The notes under the pieces: model-generated | Databases searched by the model: none | What the model was told of the DNA's origin: nothing | Seen by the model: only the letters and a program-made list of their open reading frames with translations | Program-made: the position numbers and the translations under genes | Origin: Betaproteobacteria bacterium RIFCSPLOWO2_02_FULL_68_150 | GTDB taxonomy: Bacteria; Pseudomonadota; Gammaproteobacteria; Burkholderiales; SG8-39 | Assembly: GCA_001771975.1 (NCBI GenBank) | Contig: MERE01000047.1 | Location: forward strand, 1 to 15,202 | DNA: 15,202 nt | Direction of reading: 5' to 3' | Shown: positions 6,348-13,526 of the stretch, in pieces | Layout: each line of letters opens with the position of its first letter | Numbering within the stretch: position 1 is the first letter of the stretch

Positions 6348-7003
6348 GCGGCCGCCGCCCAGTTTTTGCACAACGAAACCGCGTCTACCGCGTTGCGGCC
6401 AAAGGCGTCCGCCCCGGCGTAGGCGCGCACCGTCTCGTCGATCTGGCCGCCGCCGATCATGATCTTGAGGCGCTCGCGCGCGCCCGCCGCCTCGATCGCG
6501 CCGATGGTTTCCTTCATCGAATCGAAGGCGAGCGTGAGGAATCCCGAGAGCCCGACCACGTCCGGCTGGAAGCCGCTGATCTCCTCGAGGAAGGTCTGCA
6601 CCGGCACGTCGACGCCGATGTCCTTCACCTCGAAGCCGTTGATGTCGAGCATGAAGGTCACGATGTTCTTGCCGATGTCGTGCAGGTCGCCGTGCACCGT
6701 GCCGATCAGGACCCGCGCGAGCTTGCGCTGCGCGGGGCCGTCCGAGTGCCGGATGAGCGGCTTCGCCACTGCGCCGATCTTCTCGAGCATCTCGCCGGCG
6801 AGCACCAGCTCCGGCAGGAAGTACTCGCCCTGCGAAAAGCGCTGGCCGACGATGTCCATCGCCATTCGGCAAACCTCCAGCACCCGCAGCGGGTTCGCCT
6901 TTTCCTCCAGCAGCATCCTGTTGGCGAGCGCGATCGCCTCGTCCTCGCGCATATCCGACAGCCACTCGATCAACTGCTTTTCCTGCTCCGCGCGCTCGCT
7001 CAT
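6344..7003 (-). CDS. Corrinoid (B12-binding) methyl-carrier protein, MtaC/MtbC/MttC type
   Basis: This 219-residue protein carries the cobamide that shuttles the methyl group. Residues 1-90 form the helical cap domain of methionine-synthase type (LLEEKANPLRVLEVCRMAMD, QGEYFLPELVLAGEML). The Rossmann-like B12 domain follows, with the lower-ligand signature GDLHDIGKN at 105-113, where His108 coordinates cobalt, then GLSGFLTLAFDSM and IMIGGGQIDE, which hold the nucleotide tail. Length and layout match free-standing corrinoid proteins. Two ATG codons are adjacent (7006 and 7003). The upstream GGAGG leaves only 1 nt to the first and 4 nt to the second, so I prefer the second. The gene follows the reductase after 21 bp and overlaps the methyltransferase by ATGA. 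A MetH fragment is excluded because no folate or homocysteine domain is attached. Confidence 0.93.
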   Translation of the reverse strand: MSERAEQEKQLIEWLSDMREDEAIALANRMLLEEKANPLRVLEVCRMAMDIVGQRFSQGEYFLPELVLAGEMLEKIGAVAKPLIRHSDGPAQRKLARVLIGTVHGDLHDIGKNIVTFMLDINGFEVKDIGVDVPVQTFLEEISGFQPDVVGLSGFLTLAFDSMKETIGAIEAAGARERLKIMIGGGQIDETVRAYAGADAFGRNAVDAVSLCKNWAAAA

Positions 7004-7024
7004 CATGCCTCCGCGTTCGATCGT

Positions 7025-8443
7025 TCAGCCGCCCGTTGCGGCGGCCGGTGCCCGCCCGCAACGGCGCAGTCCCGACTCGACGATGATTTCGGCCAGCGTG
7101 CTCTCGTTGCGATGGCCCATGAAGTGAAACCCGCCCACGCCCTCGATCTGCGAGAGGGCGCGGATGATCCCGATGGCGGCGCGCTTGCTTTCGGCGCGCG
7201 GGTCCGCGGCGCGCCCGATGCGCTCCAGCAGCTCGCGCGGTACGTGCACGCCCGGCACCTTCTCCGCCATGCGCTGCAGCGCCTTCGCGTTGCCGAGCGT
7301 GCCGACGCCCGCGAGGATCGTGCAGCGCCGGTGCAGGCCGCGCTCGCGCACCGCGCGCATGAACGCCTCCATGCGGCCGACGTCGAAGCAGAACTGCGTC
7401 TGGATGAAGCGCGCGCCGGCGGCGACCTTGTTCTCCAGGTTCGCGATGCGCCCGGCGTGCGGCGGCACGAACGGATTGACGGTCGCGCCGAGGAAGAAGT
7501 CCGGCGCGTGCTCGAGCCTGCGCCCCGAGGCGAAGGTGCCCGCGTCGCGCATGCCGCGCGCGATGCCCAGGAGCGTCGTCGCGTCGAGGTCGAACACGGG
7601 CTTCGCCTGGGGCTGGTCGCCCTGGCTGACGTCGTCGCCGGTGAGGCACAGGATATTGCGCACGCCGAGCGCCGCCGCGCCGAGGATGTCACCCTGGATC
7701 GCAATGCGGTTGCGGTCGCGACACACCACCTGATAGATCGGCGTGTGGCCGTTCGCCGCGAGGATCGCGGAGGCCGCCACGCTCGACATGTGGCAGTTGC
7801 CGCCCGCGCCGTCGGTGAGGTTGATCGCATCGACCAGGTTCTCGAAATGATCGGCGCGCGCGAGGAACCCCGCGGGATCGGCGGAATCCGGCGGCGCAAG
7901 CTCGACCGTGACGACGAAGCGCCCCGACTGGCACGCCCGCTCGAGCGGCCCGGGCTCATGCGTGATCGGCGCGCCGCCGCGCGGAGGCTCCGCGCGCGGA
8001 GGCTCGCTCAGGATGACCGGCACCCAGGAAGATCGTCCCTCACGCGCATGGTCGAGCGGCCGCAGGAGCGCGCCGCCTTCCTTCACGGACAGACCGATGC
8101 GCTTCGCCCCGTCCATCGCCTCCAGCCACACGCAGCGCACCTGCGGATCGACTTCGCAGCCGCCGTCGGCGCGCACGCCGCCGCACGGGCCGTTGCGCAT
8201 CTGCTTCGCGCAGTTCATGGGGCATGCCATGCCGGTGCCCGACAGGACGCACTCGCCGCACATCCGGCAATCGAAGAGGAACCCCTTGATTGCGCGCTCC
8301 ACCGGCCGCGCCACGGCTTCCGCGCCGGCGCGTCCGAGCAGGCGCACCAGGGGCGCGAGCCAGGGCGCCAGCCGCGCCAGGGTCTGGTAGACACTTCGCA
8401 GACCGCGCGCGTGGCGAACCGACCAGCGGCGCGCGGCGTACAT
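7025..8443 (-). CDS. metF: Fused MetV-MetF methylenetetrahydrofolate reductase
   Basis: This 472-residue cytoplasmic flavoprotein should interconvert methyl- and methylene-tetrahydrofolate; here oxidation of methyl groups from the corrinoid unit is the likely direction. Residues about 55-110 form the cysteine-rich MetV/MTHFR_C-type domain, with C59, C62, C65, C74, C78 and C87. A proline-rich linker (SEPPRAEPPRGGAP, residues 146-159) leads to the MetF barrel from about 175: VTVELAPP with the catalytic-position Glu181, NLTDGAGG near 208, VCRDRNRIAIQGDILGA near 240-256, LCLTGDD near 265-271 and FIQTQFCFD. In acetogens MetV and MetF are usually separate subunits, so the fusion removes one subunit interface. 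The linker DNA is a tandem 15-bp repeat with GCGGAGGCTC at 7981 and 7996. The ATG lies 3 bp after the gntR stop, so the two genes are cotranscribed. Confidence 0.9.
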   Translation of the reverse strand: MYAARRWSVRHARGLRSVYQTLARLAPWLAPLVRLLGRAGAEAVARPVERAIKGFLFDCRMCGECVLSGTGMACPMNCAKQMRNGPCGGVRADGGCEVDPQVRCVWLEAMDGAKRIGLSVKEGGALLRPLDHAREGRSSWVPVILSEPPRAEPPRGGAPITHEPGPLERACQSGRFVVTVELAPPDSADPAGFLARADHFENLVDAINLTDGAGGNCHMSSVAASAILAANGHTPIYQVVCRDRNRIAIQGDILGAAALGVRNILCLTGDDVSQGDQPQAKPVFDLDATTLLGIARGMRDAGTFASGRRLEHAPDFFLGATVNPFVPPHAGRIANLENKVAAGARFIQTQFCFDVGRMEAFMRAVRERGLHRRCTILAGVGTLGNAKALQRMAEKVPGVHVPRELLERIGRAADPRAESKRAAIGIIRALSQIEGVGGFHFMGHRNESTLAEIIVESGLRRCGRAPAAATGG

Positions 8444-8446
8444 TCT

Positions 8447-9220
8447 TCAGCCGTGGCCCGCGCGGCGGATCAGCGCCCCGCCGGCAAGGTGAGTCAGCGC
8501 GTCGGCGCTGTGCAGCGCGAGCTCCAGGTTGCGGCGCGCGATCCGCGCGTGCTCGCGGACCAGGGGCTCCGCGCGCGCGCTCGATCGCGCCTCGAGCGCA
8601 GCGACGATCTCGTAGTGCTGCGTCTGCGCGATCCTCAGGATTGCGAGCGAATCGGGAATCCTGGCCTGCGCCGACACGAACGCGTCGGGCGCGGCGAAGG
8701 GCAACGAGACGACCGTCGCGAGGATGCGCTCCACCATCGCGCTGCCCGCGGCCTCCACCAGCAGGCCGTGAAACCGCGCATTGAGCGTGCCGTAGCGCGA
8801 CAACTGCTCATCGCCGGGCGCCGCCGTTGCCAGCAGCGTATCCATCGCCGCGAGGCAATCCTTCAGGTCGTCGAGCGTTGCCGCGGGCACGCCGCGCTCG
8901 GCCGCCATGCGCGCGGCCAGCCCCTCCAGCGCACCCCGGATCTCGATGGCGTCGAAGATCTCCGCTTCGCTGAAGCTGCGCACGACATAGCCGTTCGGTT
9001 GCGCGGACTGGAGCAGCCCCTCGGCAGCGAGGCGCTGCAACGCAGCCCGGACCGGCGTGCGGGAAACGCCGAGGACATCCACCATCCCGAGCTCCGTGAG
9101 ACGCTTGCCTGCGCGCACGCTGCCGCGCAGGACCATGTCGCGAATCCCGAGGACCGCGCGATCGGTCTGCGTCGCTTGCTTCAGCAACGCGTTCGACCGG
9201 CCCGGGCGCACATTTTTCAT
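8447..9220 (-). CDS. GntR-family regulator, FadR subgroup with FCD effector domain
   Basis: This 257-residue DNA-binding protein probably controls the whole minus-strand methyl-transfer unit, of which it is the first gene. The winged helix-turn-helix covers about residues 12-82, with LTELGMVDVLGVSRTPVRAALQRL and then GLLQSAQPNGYVV as recognition helix and wing. The all-helical FCD ligand domain follows (EIRGALEGLAARMAAERG near 93), with His151 (FHGLL), His202 (QHYEIV) and His224 (EHARIA) at the metal-binding positions, so a carboxylate ligand is plausible. A perfect 12-bp palindrome of the FCD-GntR operator kind lies 20 bp upstream and covers the predicted -10, which points to autorepression. 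The predicted transcript start is only about 16 nt before the ATG and no Shine-Dalgarno is evident. The ligand cannot be told from sequence; it may be the methyl donor or a product of its breakdown. Confidence 0.92.
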   Translation of the reverse strand: MKNVRPGRSNALLKQATQTDRAVLGIRDMVLRGSVRAGKRLTELGMVDVLGVSRTPVRAALQRLAAEGLLQSAQPNGYVVRSFSEAEIFDAIEIRGALEGLAARMAAERGVPAATLDDLKDCLAAMDTLLATAAPGDEQLSRYGTLNARFHGLLVEAAGSAMVERILATVVSLPFAAPDAFVSAQARIPDSLAILRIAQTQHYEIVAALEARSSARAEPLVREHARIARRNLELALHSADALTHLAGGALIRRAGHG

Positions 9221-9240
9221 TGAACGATCTGTCTACCGGC

Positions 9241-9252
9241 GTTGTATACAAC
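9241..9252. promoter_or_regulatory. GntR operator candidate, perfect palindrome GTTGTATACAAC
   Basis: The 12 bases are fully self-complementary and contain the TTGTATACAA core typical of FCD-type GntR regulators. The site overlaps the predicted -10 box of gntR, so binding would block RNA polymerase. Functional assignment is inferred from position and core sequence. Confidence 0.7.
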
Positions 9253-9271
9253 CGCGCGCCGCGGATCACAA
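9243..9271 (-). promoter_or_regulatory. Candidate sigma70 promoter of the gntR-methyl-transfer operon
   Basis: On the minus strand TTGTGA (9271-9266) and TATACA (9248-9243) stand 17 bp apart, each matching 4 of 6 consensus bases. The -10 box lies wholly inside the palindromic operator at 9241-9252. It would give a 5' leader of about 16 nt for gntR and transcribe all genes down to 1708. Confidence 0.5.
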
Positions 9272-9391
9272 CCGAGGCACGCAAAGCCCGGCCAAGCAAA
9301 TTCGATTTCGTTGAGTTTGAATAAGGATTGCGCCGAATTCCGCCTTGACGTGCGGCCGTTTCGGCAAAGGGAATCGTTCGCCAGGCTGGGA

Positions 9392-9401
9392 CTGTATACA
9401 G
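9392..9401. promoter_or_regulatory. Second TGTATACA palindrome (CTGTATACAG), possible auxiliary GntR operator
   Basis: This perfect 10-bp palindrome shares the 8-base core TGTATACA with the operator at 9241-9252, and their centres are exactly 150 bp apart. It lies between the hydrolase stop and the gntR promoter, in a 237-bp gap where I see no gene. No good -35 box accompanies it, so it may be an auxiliary site for cooperative binding or looping. Confidence 0.5.
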
Positions 9402-9457
9402 AACCGGGTGATGCGTCTTCACGCGTGTCAGCCGGATAACCGCACGCTTTGTCTTGG

Positions 9458-10189
9458 TCAGGGGCCGTTGTCCATTGGTCGACCCGTGGTGACGCTCTCC
9501 AGCACGGCGGCGAGCAACGCTGGTGCCGTGATGTGCGGGTTGTGACTGGCGTCGATTTCAACGTATTGCCAGCCCCGCTCGCTCCGCGCGCGCTGCGCAA
9601 ACTGGCGAAAGACATCGCCGGGACCCGGTCGCGTGCAATAGACGTAAGTCCGCGGCAAGCGTTCCACTGCTCCGGTCAGGCGAATCGGCTGCCGGAAAGT
9701 CTCGAGCGGCTGCATCACGCGCCGCGGTGTGGCCCAGGCGAGATCCGCCTCGCTAGTGTCCTGCGGCATCGGATTGGGAGGTATGCGCCATCCTCCCCCC
9801 TCGACACGTGCTGCATCGAGCATCCGGGCGCGATCCTCCGCACCGAGAAGATCAAGCAGCGACTGGCCGTCTCGGGGAACGAAGGCGTCGAGGTACACGA
9901 GGCGCGAGAGGCAGTCCGGAACTCTGTCGGCAACGCCGGTAGCGACCATGCCGCCGTAACTGTGGCCGATCAGCACGGGGTCCTTCGGATCCTCGTATCG
10001 AATCACGGCCAGCAGGTCGGCAATATGCGCCTCCAGATCGACGTCCTTGCCTGCGAGGTGCGAGCGCTCTCCCAATCCCGTATAGCTCGGGGTCAGCAGC
10101 TCGTGCCCGTGCTCGCGCAGCAGCGGTCGCATCTTCTTCCAGGACCAGCCGGCTGACCACGCACCATGCGCCACCAGAAAAGTCGCCAA
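9458..10189 (-). CDS. Alpha/beta hydrolase (esterase-like)
   Basis: This 243-residue cytoplasmic protein is a serine hydrolase of the compact EstC/methyl-esterase-like alpha/beta group. The oxyanion-loop motif LVAHGAWSAGW opens the protein, the nucleophile elbow GHSYGG places Ser77, VYLDAFVPRDG follows, and the C-terminal IDASHNPHITAP supplies the catalytic His. The acid is probably in the strand after YVYCTRPGPGD. I chose a TTG start at 10189, because a GGAGAAGG Shine-Dalgarno precedes it at a good distance and family proteins begin right at ATFLVAHGAW; the frame is open upstream to 10294, but that extra sequence resembles nothing. Weak promoter-like boxes lie upstream (TTGGTC, 16 bp, TACACT). 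It is transcribed towards gntR but is separated by 237 bp with its own operators, so cotranscription is uncertain. The substrate, possibly an ester or a ring-cleavage product, is not determined. Confidence 0.85.
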   Translation of the reverse strand: MATFLVAHGAWSAGWSWKKMRPLLREHGHELLTPSYTGLGERSHLAGKDVDLEAHIADLLAVIRYEDPKDPVLIGHSYGGMVATGVADRVPDCLSRLVYLDAFVPRDGQSLLDLLGAEDRARMLDAARVEGGGWRIPPNPMPQDTSEADLAWATPRRVMQPLETFRQPIRLTGAVERLPRTYVYCTRPGPGDVFRQFAQRARSERGWQYVEIDASHNPHITAPALLAAVLESVTTGRPMDNGP

Positions 10190-10313
10190 AGCCCTTCTCC
10201 CTGAAAGAAGGAACCGTTGCCGCCCCACGAAGTCGGCAGGAGTTACGAATGGGGTTAGCGAGTGTACGCCTCGAGTTTTTTTGACCAAGAGCAACCCGCT
10301 ACGCGTGGAACCC

Positions 10314-10342
10314 TTGACGGCGACGGGCTGCGTGACTAGGCT
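10314..10342 (+). promoter_or_regulatory. Candidate sigma70 promoter of the TRAP operon
   Basis: TTGACG (10314-10319, 5 of 6 consensus) and TAGGCT (10337-10342, 3 of 6) are separated by exactly 17 bp and are followed two bases later by the inverted repeat at 10344-10365. It gives a leader of roughly 170 nt before dctP. The rest of the gap between hydrolase and dctP holds a T7 run at 10276-10282 and little else. Confidence 0.5.
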
Positions 10343-10343
10343 T

Positions 10344-10365
10344 AATCCGAATAGCGATTCGGATT
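10344..10365. promoter_or_regulatory. Operator candidate: perfect inverted repeat at the TRAP transcription start
   Basis: AATCCGAA (10344-10351) and TTCGGATT (10358-10365) are perfect inverted 8-mers around a 6-base TAGCGA spacer. The element starts two bases after the predicted -10 and would cover the transcription start, the usual position for a repressor. The TetR protein encoded in the same operon is the obvious candidate ligand; this is inferred from context. Confidence 0.6.
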
Positions 10366-10517
10366 GCGCTGCGGCAGCATGAGGAGTTGCCGCGCCGGCT
10401 GGAGGAGGGCGTCCGATCGATCAAACCCGGCGGGTGGACCGCACTGGAAAGCTACGACGCGCATCGGCAAGGCCGGCGGCGCGTATTCGCATCAACCGGC
10501 GACACACGGAGGAAACG

Positions 10518-11648
10518 ATGAGCACTCGACGCAGTCTTTCGGCAGCGGCCGTCGTCATGGCAGCCGCGTTCGCAGCGTCCCAGCCGACGTCGGCCCAGGA
10601 GCTGGTGTATGGCTCGTGGCTGCCGGCAGGGGAATACCTCAGCCGCGTCGCGCTGCCCAAGATTTTCGAAGGCATCGCCAGGGACACCAACGGTGCGGTG
10701 AAGTGGAAACTCGTTGCGGGCGGCCAGCTGGCCGATCCGAAGACGACCTTCTCGGCGGTGCAAGACGGGCTCATGGCGGCGGGCATCGGCATCGCGTCCT
10801 ATGTGCCGAGCACCGTGCCCGCGGTCAATACGATCTACAGCACCATAGTCTTCGGCGACAACAACGTCGCCGCGAGCGGGGCGGCGCTGGAGACGCTTAC
10901 CCTCAACTGCCCCGCGTGCCTCGCCGAGATGAGGAAGCTCAATGCGGTACCGCTTGCAGGCTGGGTCGCCGGCCCGTATTACCTCGCCTGCCGCGAGCCG
11001 GTGCGCTCGCTCGCCGAGCTCAAGGGCAAGCGCGTGCGCGCCACCGGCGGCAACAACGAGTTGATGACGATGCTCGGCGCGGTGCCGGTCGCCGCAACGC
11101 TCGTCGAGGCGGTCGGCCTGTTGCAGCGCGGCGGCATGGACTGCCAGTTCGGCACCCACGGCTGGCTCAAGGTCTTCGGCTACGGTGACGTCGTCAAGTC
11201 GGTGACCGATCAGCCGCTCGGCATGACGGGCCCGGCAATCGGCCTGATGCTCAATCGCGACACCTGGAACAAGTTCACCCTCGAGCAGAAGAAAGTGCAC
11301 CTGAAGTACGCGGCGCAATTGAGCGCGATGCTCTCGCTGGGACAATTCGTCGTCGAGGAGGAACGGATCCTCAAAGAGCTGGTACAGACCAAGGGATTGT
11401 CCGTGCTCAAGGTCAACGGGCAGGAGTTCGACGCGGTTGCCAGCAAGTACGAAGCCATCCAGCGCGCGCGCAACGTCGAGAACGCGAAGAAATTCCACGT
11501 TCCCAATCCCGAGGCGATCGTCGACGCCTATGCGGCGAATCGCAGGAAGTGGGAAGGGCTGTCGAAAGGCATCGGACGCGACGTCGACAAGTTCGCCGCC
11601 GCGATCCAGCGCGAAATCTACGATAAGGTCGATCCCGGCAAGTTCTGA
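10518..11648 (+). CDS. dctP: TRAP transporter periplasmic solute-binding protein, DctP type
   Basis: This 376-residue secreted protein captures an organic-acid ligand in the periplasm and hands it to the DctQM membrane complex. A Sec signal peptide (RR at 4-5, then an Ala/Val-rich core) ends at TSA just before QELVYG, giving cleavage after about residue 26. The DctP fold is shown by GGQLADPKTTFSAVQDGLM, SLAELKGKRVRATGG with its ligand-carboxylate Arg, LGAVPVAATLVEAVGLLQRGGMDC and GYGDVVKSVTDQPLGM. The start is fixed by GGAGG five to six bases before the ATG at 10518; upstream open frame is not coding. The three-subunit order dctP-dctQ-dctM follows with gaps of about 20 bp. The ligand is not predictable from sequence beyond an organic acid, possibly aromatic. 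Confidence 0.93.
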   Translation: MSTRRSLSAAAVVMAAAFAASQPTSAQELVYGSWLPAGEYLSRVALPKIFEGIARDTNGAVKWKLVAGGQLADPKTTFSAVQDGLMAAGIGIASYVPSTVPAVNTIYSTIVFGDNNVAASGAALETLTLNCPACLAEMRKLNAVPLAGWVAGPYYLACREPVRSLAELKGKRVRATGGNNELMTMLGAVPVAATLVEAVGLLQRGGMDCQFGTHGWLKVFGYGDVVKSVTDQPLGMTGPAIGLMLNRDTWNKFTLEQKKVHLKYAAQLSAMLSLGQFVVEEERILKELVQTKGLSVLKVNGQEFDAVASKYEAIQRARNVENAKKFHVPNPEAIVDAYAANRRKWEGLSKGIGRDVDKFAAAIQREIYDKVDPGKF

Positions 11649-11669
11649 TCGCCACGAGCAGGCCGCACG

Positions 11670-12167
11670 ATGAACCGGATGCTCAGCTGGCTCGACGTGC
11701 CGAGCCGGGTCCTTCTCTGGATCTCGCTGGTCGCGGGTTTTCTGATGATGGTGCACGTGACGGTCGACGTGGCGGCGCGCGCGTTCTTCAACCGGCCGCT
11801 CTCCGGCACCAACGAAGTGGTCTCAGCGTGCTACATGGTCGCAGCGGCCTTTCTGCCCTGGGCGCGCATTGCGCGCAGCGACGGCCATATCTGGGTCGAA
11901 CTTTTCACCCGCAAGGCGCCGGCGCGCTTCAACGAATGGCTCGACATCCTCGTCAAGCTGCTGATCGTCGTCTACGTCGCCGTCTTTACGTGGCAAACCG
12001 GCATGCGCGCCGTGGAGCAGGTGCTGGCGGGCGAGGTCTGGGAGGTGGCCGGCGGCTACCTTCCGGTCTGGCCGAGCCGCTGCATCCTGCCGATTTCCGG
12101 CGGCCTGATGATCCTGGTGCTGCTCGGACGGCTCGGCCAGGACGTCGCGCTGGCGCGGCGACGCTGA
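11670..12167 (+). CDS. dctQ: TRAP transporter small permease, DctQ type
   Basis: This 165-residue inner-membrane protein is the four-helix small subunit of the TRAP permease. Hydrophobic segments are at about 14-34 (VLLWISLVAGFLMMVHVTVD), 48-65 (VVSACYMVAAAFLPWARI), 87-107 (LDILVKLLIVVYVAVFTW) and 130-155 (ending ISGGLMILVLLG). The family landmarks RAFFNRPLSGTNEV and RSDGHIWVELF occur at the usual places. It stands 21 bp after dctP, with only a weak ribosome-binding site (GAGCAGG), and is followed 19 bp later by dctM. In the complex it packs against the large permease and helps orient it for docking of the solute-binding protein. Confidence 0.93.
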   Translation: MNRMLSWLDVPSRVLLWISLVAGFLMMVHVTVDVAARAFFNRPLSGTNEVVSACYMVAAAFLPWARIARSDGHIWVELFTRKAPARFNEWLDILVKLLIVVYVAVFTWQTGMRAVEQVLAGEVWEVAGGYLPVWPSRCILPISGGLMILVLLGRLGQDVALARRR

Positions 12168-12186
12168 TCGCACCCGGATCCGCAAC

Positions 12187-13503
12187 GTGAACGCCCTCTG
12201 GCTGACGCTCGCCAGCCTCGCCGCCATTCTTGTGCTCATCGGCCTGCGCGTGCCGATCGGCGTCGCCCTCGGCGCCGTCGCTTTCGCGGGCTTCTGGCAC
12301 CTGCGCAACCTCACGGTGGCGCTCGGCGTGATCCGGGAGACGCCGTTCGTGTTCGCGGCGAACTGGGACCTCTCCGCGATCCCGATGTTCCTGCTGATGG
12401 GCGCGATCGCCAACAATTCGGGCATCAGCGCGTCGCTGTTTCGCGCAGCCCGCGTATGGTTCAGCGGCCTGCCGGGCGGCCTCGCCGTGGCGACCAACAT
12501 CGCGAGCGCGGGCTTCGCCGCCGCGTGCGGCTCGAGCATCGCTGCAGCCGCCGCGATGGCTCGTCTGGCGGTGCCCGAGATGCTCAAGCACGGATACGAC
12601 AAGGCGCTCGCCGCGGGCGTGGTGGCGAGCGCGGGCACCCTCGCCGCGCTGATCCCGCCGAGCATTCTCTTCGTCCTCTACGGCATCTTCGCCGAGGTTT
12701 CGGTGGTCAAGCTGCTGATCGCCGGAGTCATTCCGGGCCTGCTCACGGCGGCGATCTACACGATCATGATCGTCGCGCGCTGCTCGTTCGATCCGTCGCT
12801 CGCGCCGCGCGTGAGCCGCGCCGAGCGCGATTCGCTGCGCGAGCAGCGCCGTGGCGCGATCAAGGAGGTCTGGCCACTGCTGCTCCTGATCCTGGGCATC
12901 ATCGGCGGCCTGTACGCGGGCGTCATCACGCCCACCGAAGCGGGCGCCGGCGGCGCGTCGCTCGCGGCGGTGATCGGGATCGCGCAGCGCAAACTCACGC
13001 TGCCCAAGTTCATCGATGCGCTTACCGATGCGATGATCACCACTGCGCAGATCTTCTTCATCGGCATGGGCGCCGTGATGTACACGAAGTTCCTGGCGCT
13101 CGCCGGCATTTCGCCGCTGTTCACGGAACTGGTGGGCGGCTGGGCGTTCAGTCCCGTACTGCTCGTCGTGGCGGTGTCGATCATTTACCTCATCCTCGGC
13201 ATGTTCCTCGACCCGCTCGGCATCCTGCTGATCACGATCCCGGTGTTCGTGCCGATGTTCGCCGCGCTCAAGCTCGATCTCGTCTGGCTCGGCGTGCTGG
13301 TGGTCAAGTACGTCGAGATCGGAATGCTCACGCCGCCGGTGGGATTCAACGTCTTCGTGGTGAAGAACGCCGTCGGCGACAGCATCCCGCTGGAAACGAT
13401 TTTTCGCGGCTGTTTCTGGTTCCTTGGCTGCGAGATCCTGATCATGACGCTGCTCATCACGTTCCCCGCGATCTCGCTCTGGCTGCCGAACACCATGAAG
13501 TGA
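12187..13503 (+). CDS. dctM: TRAP transporter large permease, DctM type
   Basis: This 438-residue inner-membrane protein is the elevator-type permease that moves the ligand with a sodium gradient. It shows about twelve hydrophobic stretches in the TIGR00786 layout. Family signatures are AACGSSIAAAAAMARLAVPEM near 115-135, AALIPPSILFVLYGIF near 154-169, GVITPTEAGAGGAS near 239-252, the glycine-rich FFIGMGAVMYTKF region and MLTPPVGFNVFVV near 379-391. The start is GTG at 12187. The gene is full length and intact. The dctQ-dctM gap of 19 bp has no strong Shine-Dalgarno, so it probably depends on the upstream coding run. It is joined to the regulator by a 23-bp gap. Confidence 0.95.
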   Translation: MNALWLTLASLAAILVLIGLRVPIGVALGAVAFAGFWHLRNLTVALGVIRETPFVFAANWDLSAIPMFLLMGAIANNSGISASLFRAARVWFSGLPGGLAVATNIASAGFAAACGSSIAAAAAMARLAVPEMLKHGYDKALAAGVVASAGTLAALIPPSILFVLYGIFAEVSVVKLLIAGVIPGLLTAAIYTIMIVARCSFDPSLAPRVSRAERDSLREQRRGAIKEVWPLLLLILGIIGGLYAGVITPTEAGAGGASLAAVIGIAQRKLTLPKFIDALTDAMITTAQIFFIGMGAVMYTKFLALAGISPLFTELVGGWAFSPVLLVVAVSIIYLILGMFLDPLGILLITIPVFVPMFAALKLDLVWLGVLVVKYVEIGMLTPPVGFNVFVVKNAVGDSIPLETIFRGCFWFLGCEILIMTLLITFPAISLWLPNTMK

Positions 13504-13526
13504 GGCACGGGACGCGAGATCCTTCG

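Noticed and set aside
5067..7006. Chloromethane cmu cluster (CmuA)
   Set aside because: CmuA fuses methyltransferase and corrinoid domains; here they are separate genes, and RACE and the activation-like protein are extra.
6348..7649. N-terminal extension of the URO-D methyltransferase frame
   Set aside because: It runs antiphase through the corrinoid and reductase genes on the same strand; the family start and ATGA overlap put the true start at 6347.
1708..8443. Wood-Ljungdahl acetogenesis cluster
   Set aside because: Only the methyl branch components are present; no CO dehydrogenase/acetyl-CoA synthase or corrinoid iron-sulfur protein genes are in the window.
6314..9223. Long plus-strand open frame opposite the corrinoid, reductase and gntR genes
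   Set aside because: It is an antisense shadow with low-complexity composition; all minus-strand genes beneath it have strong family motifs.
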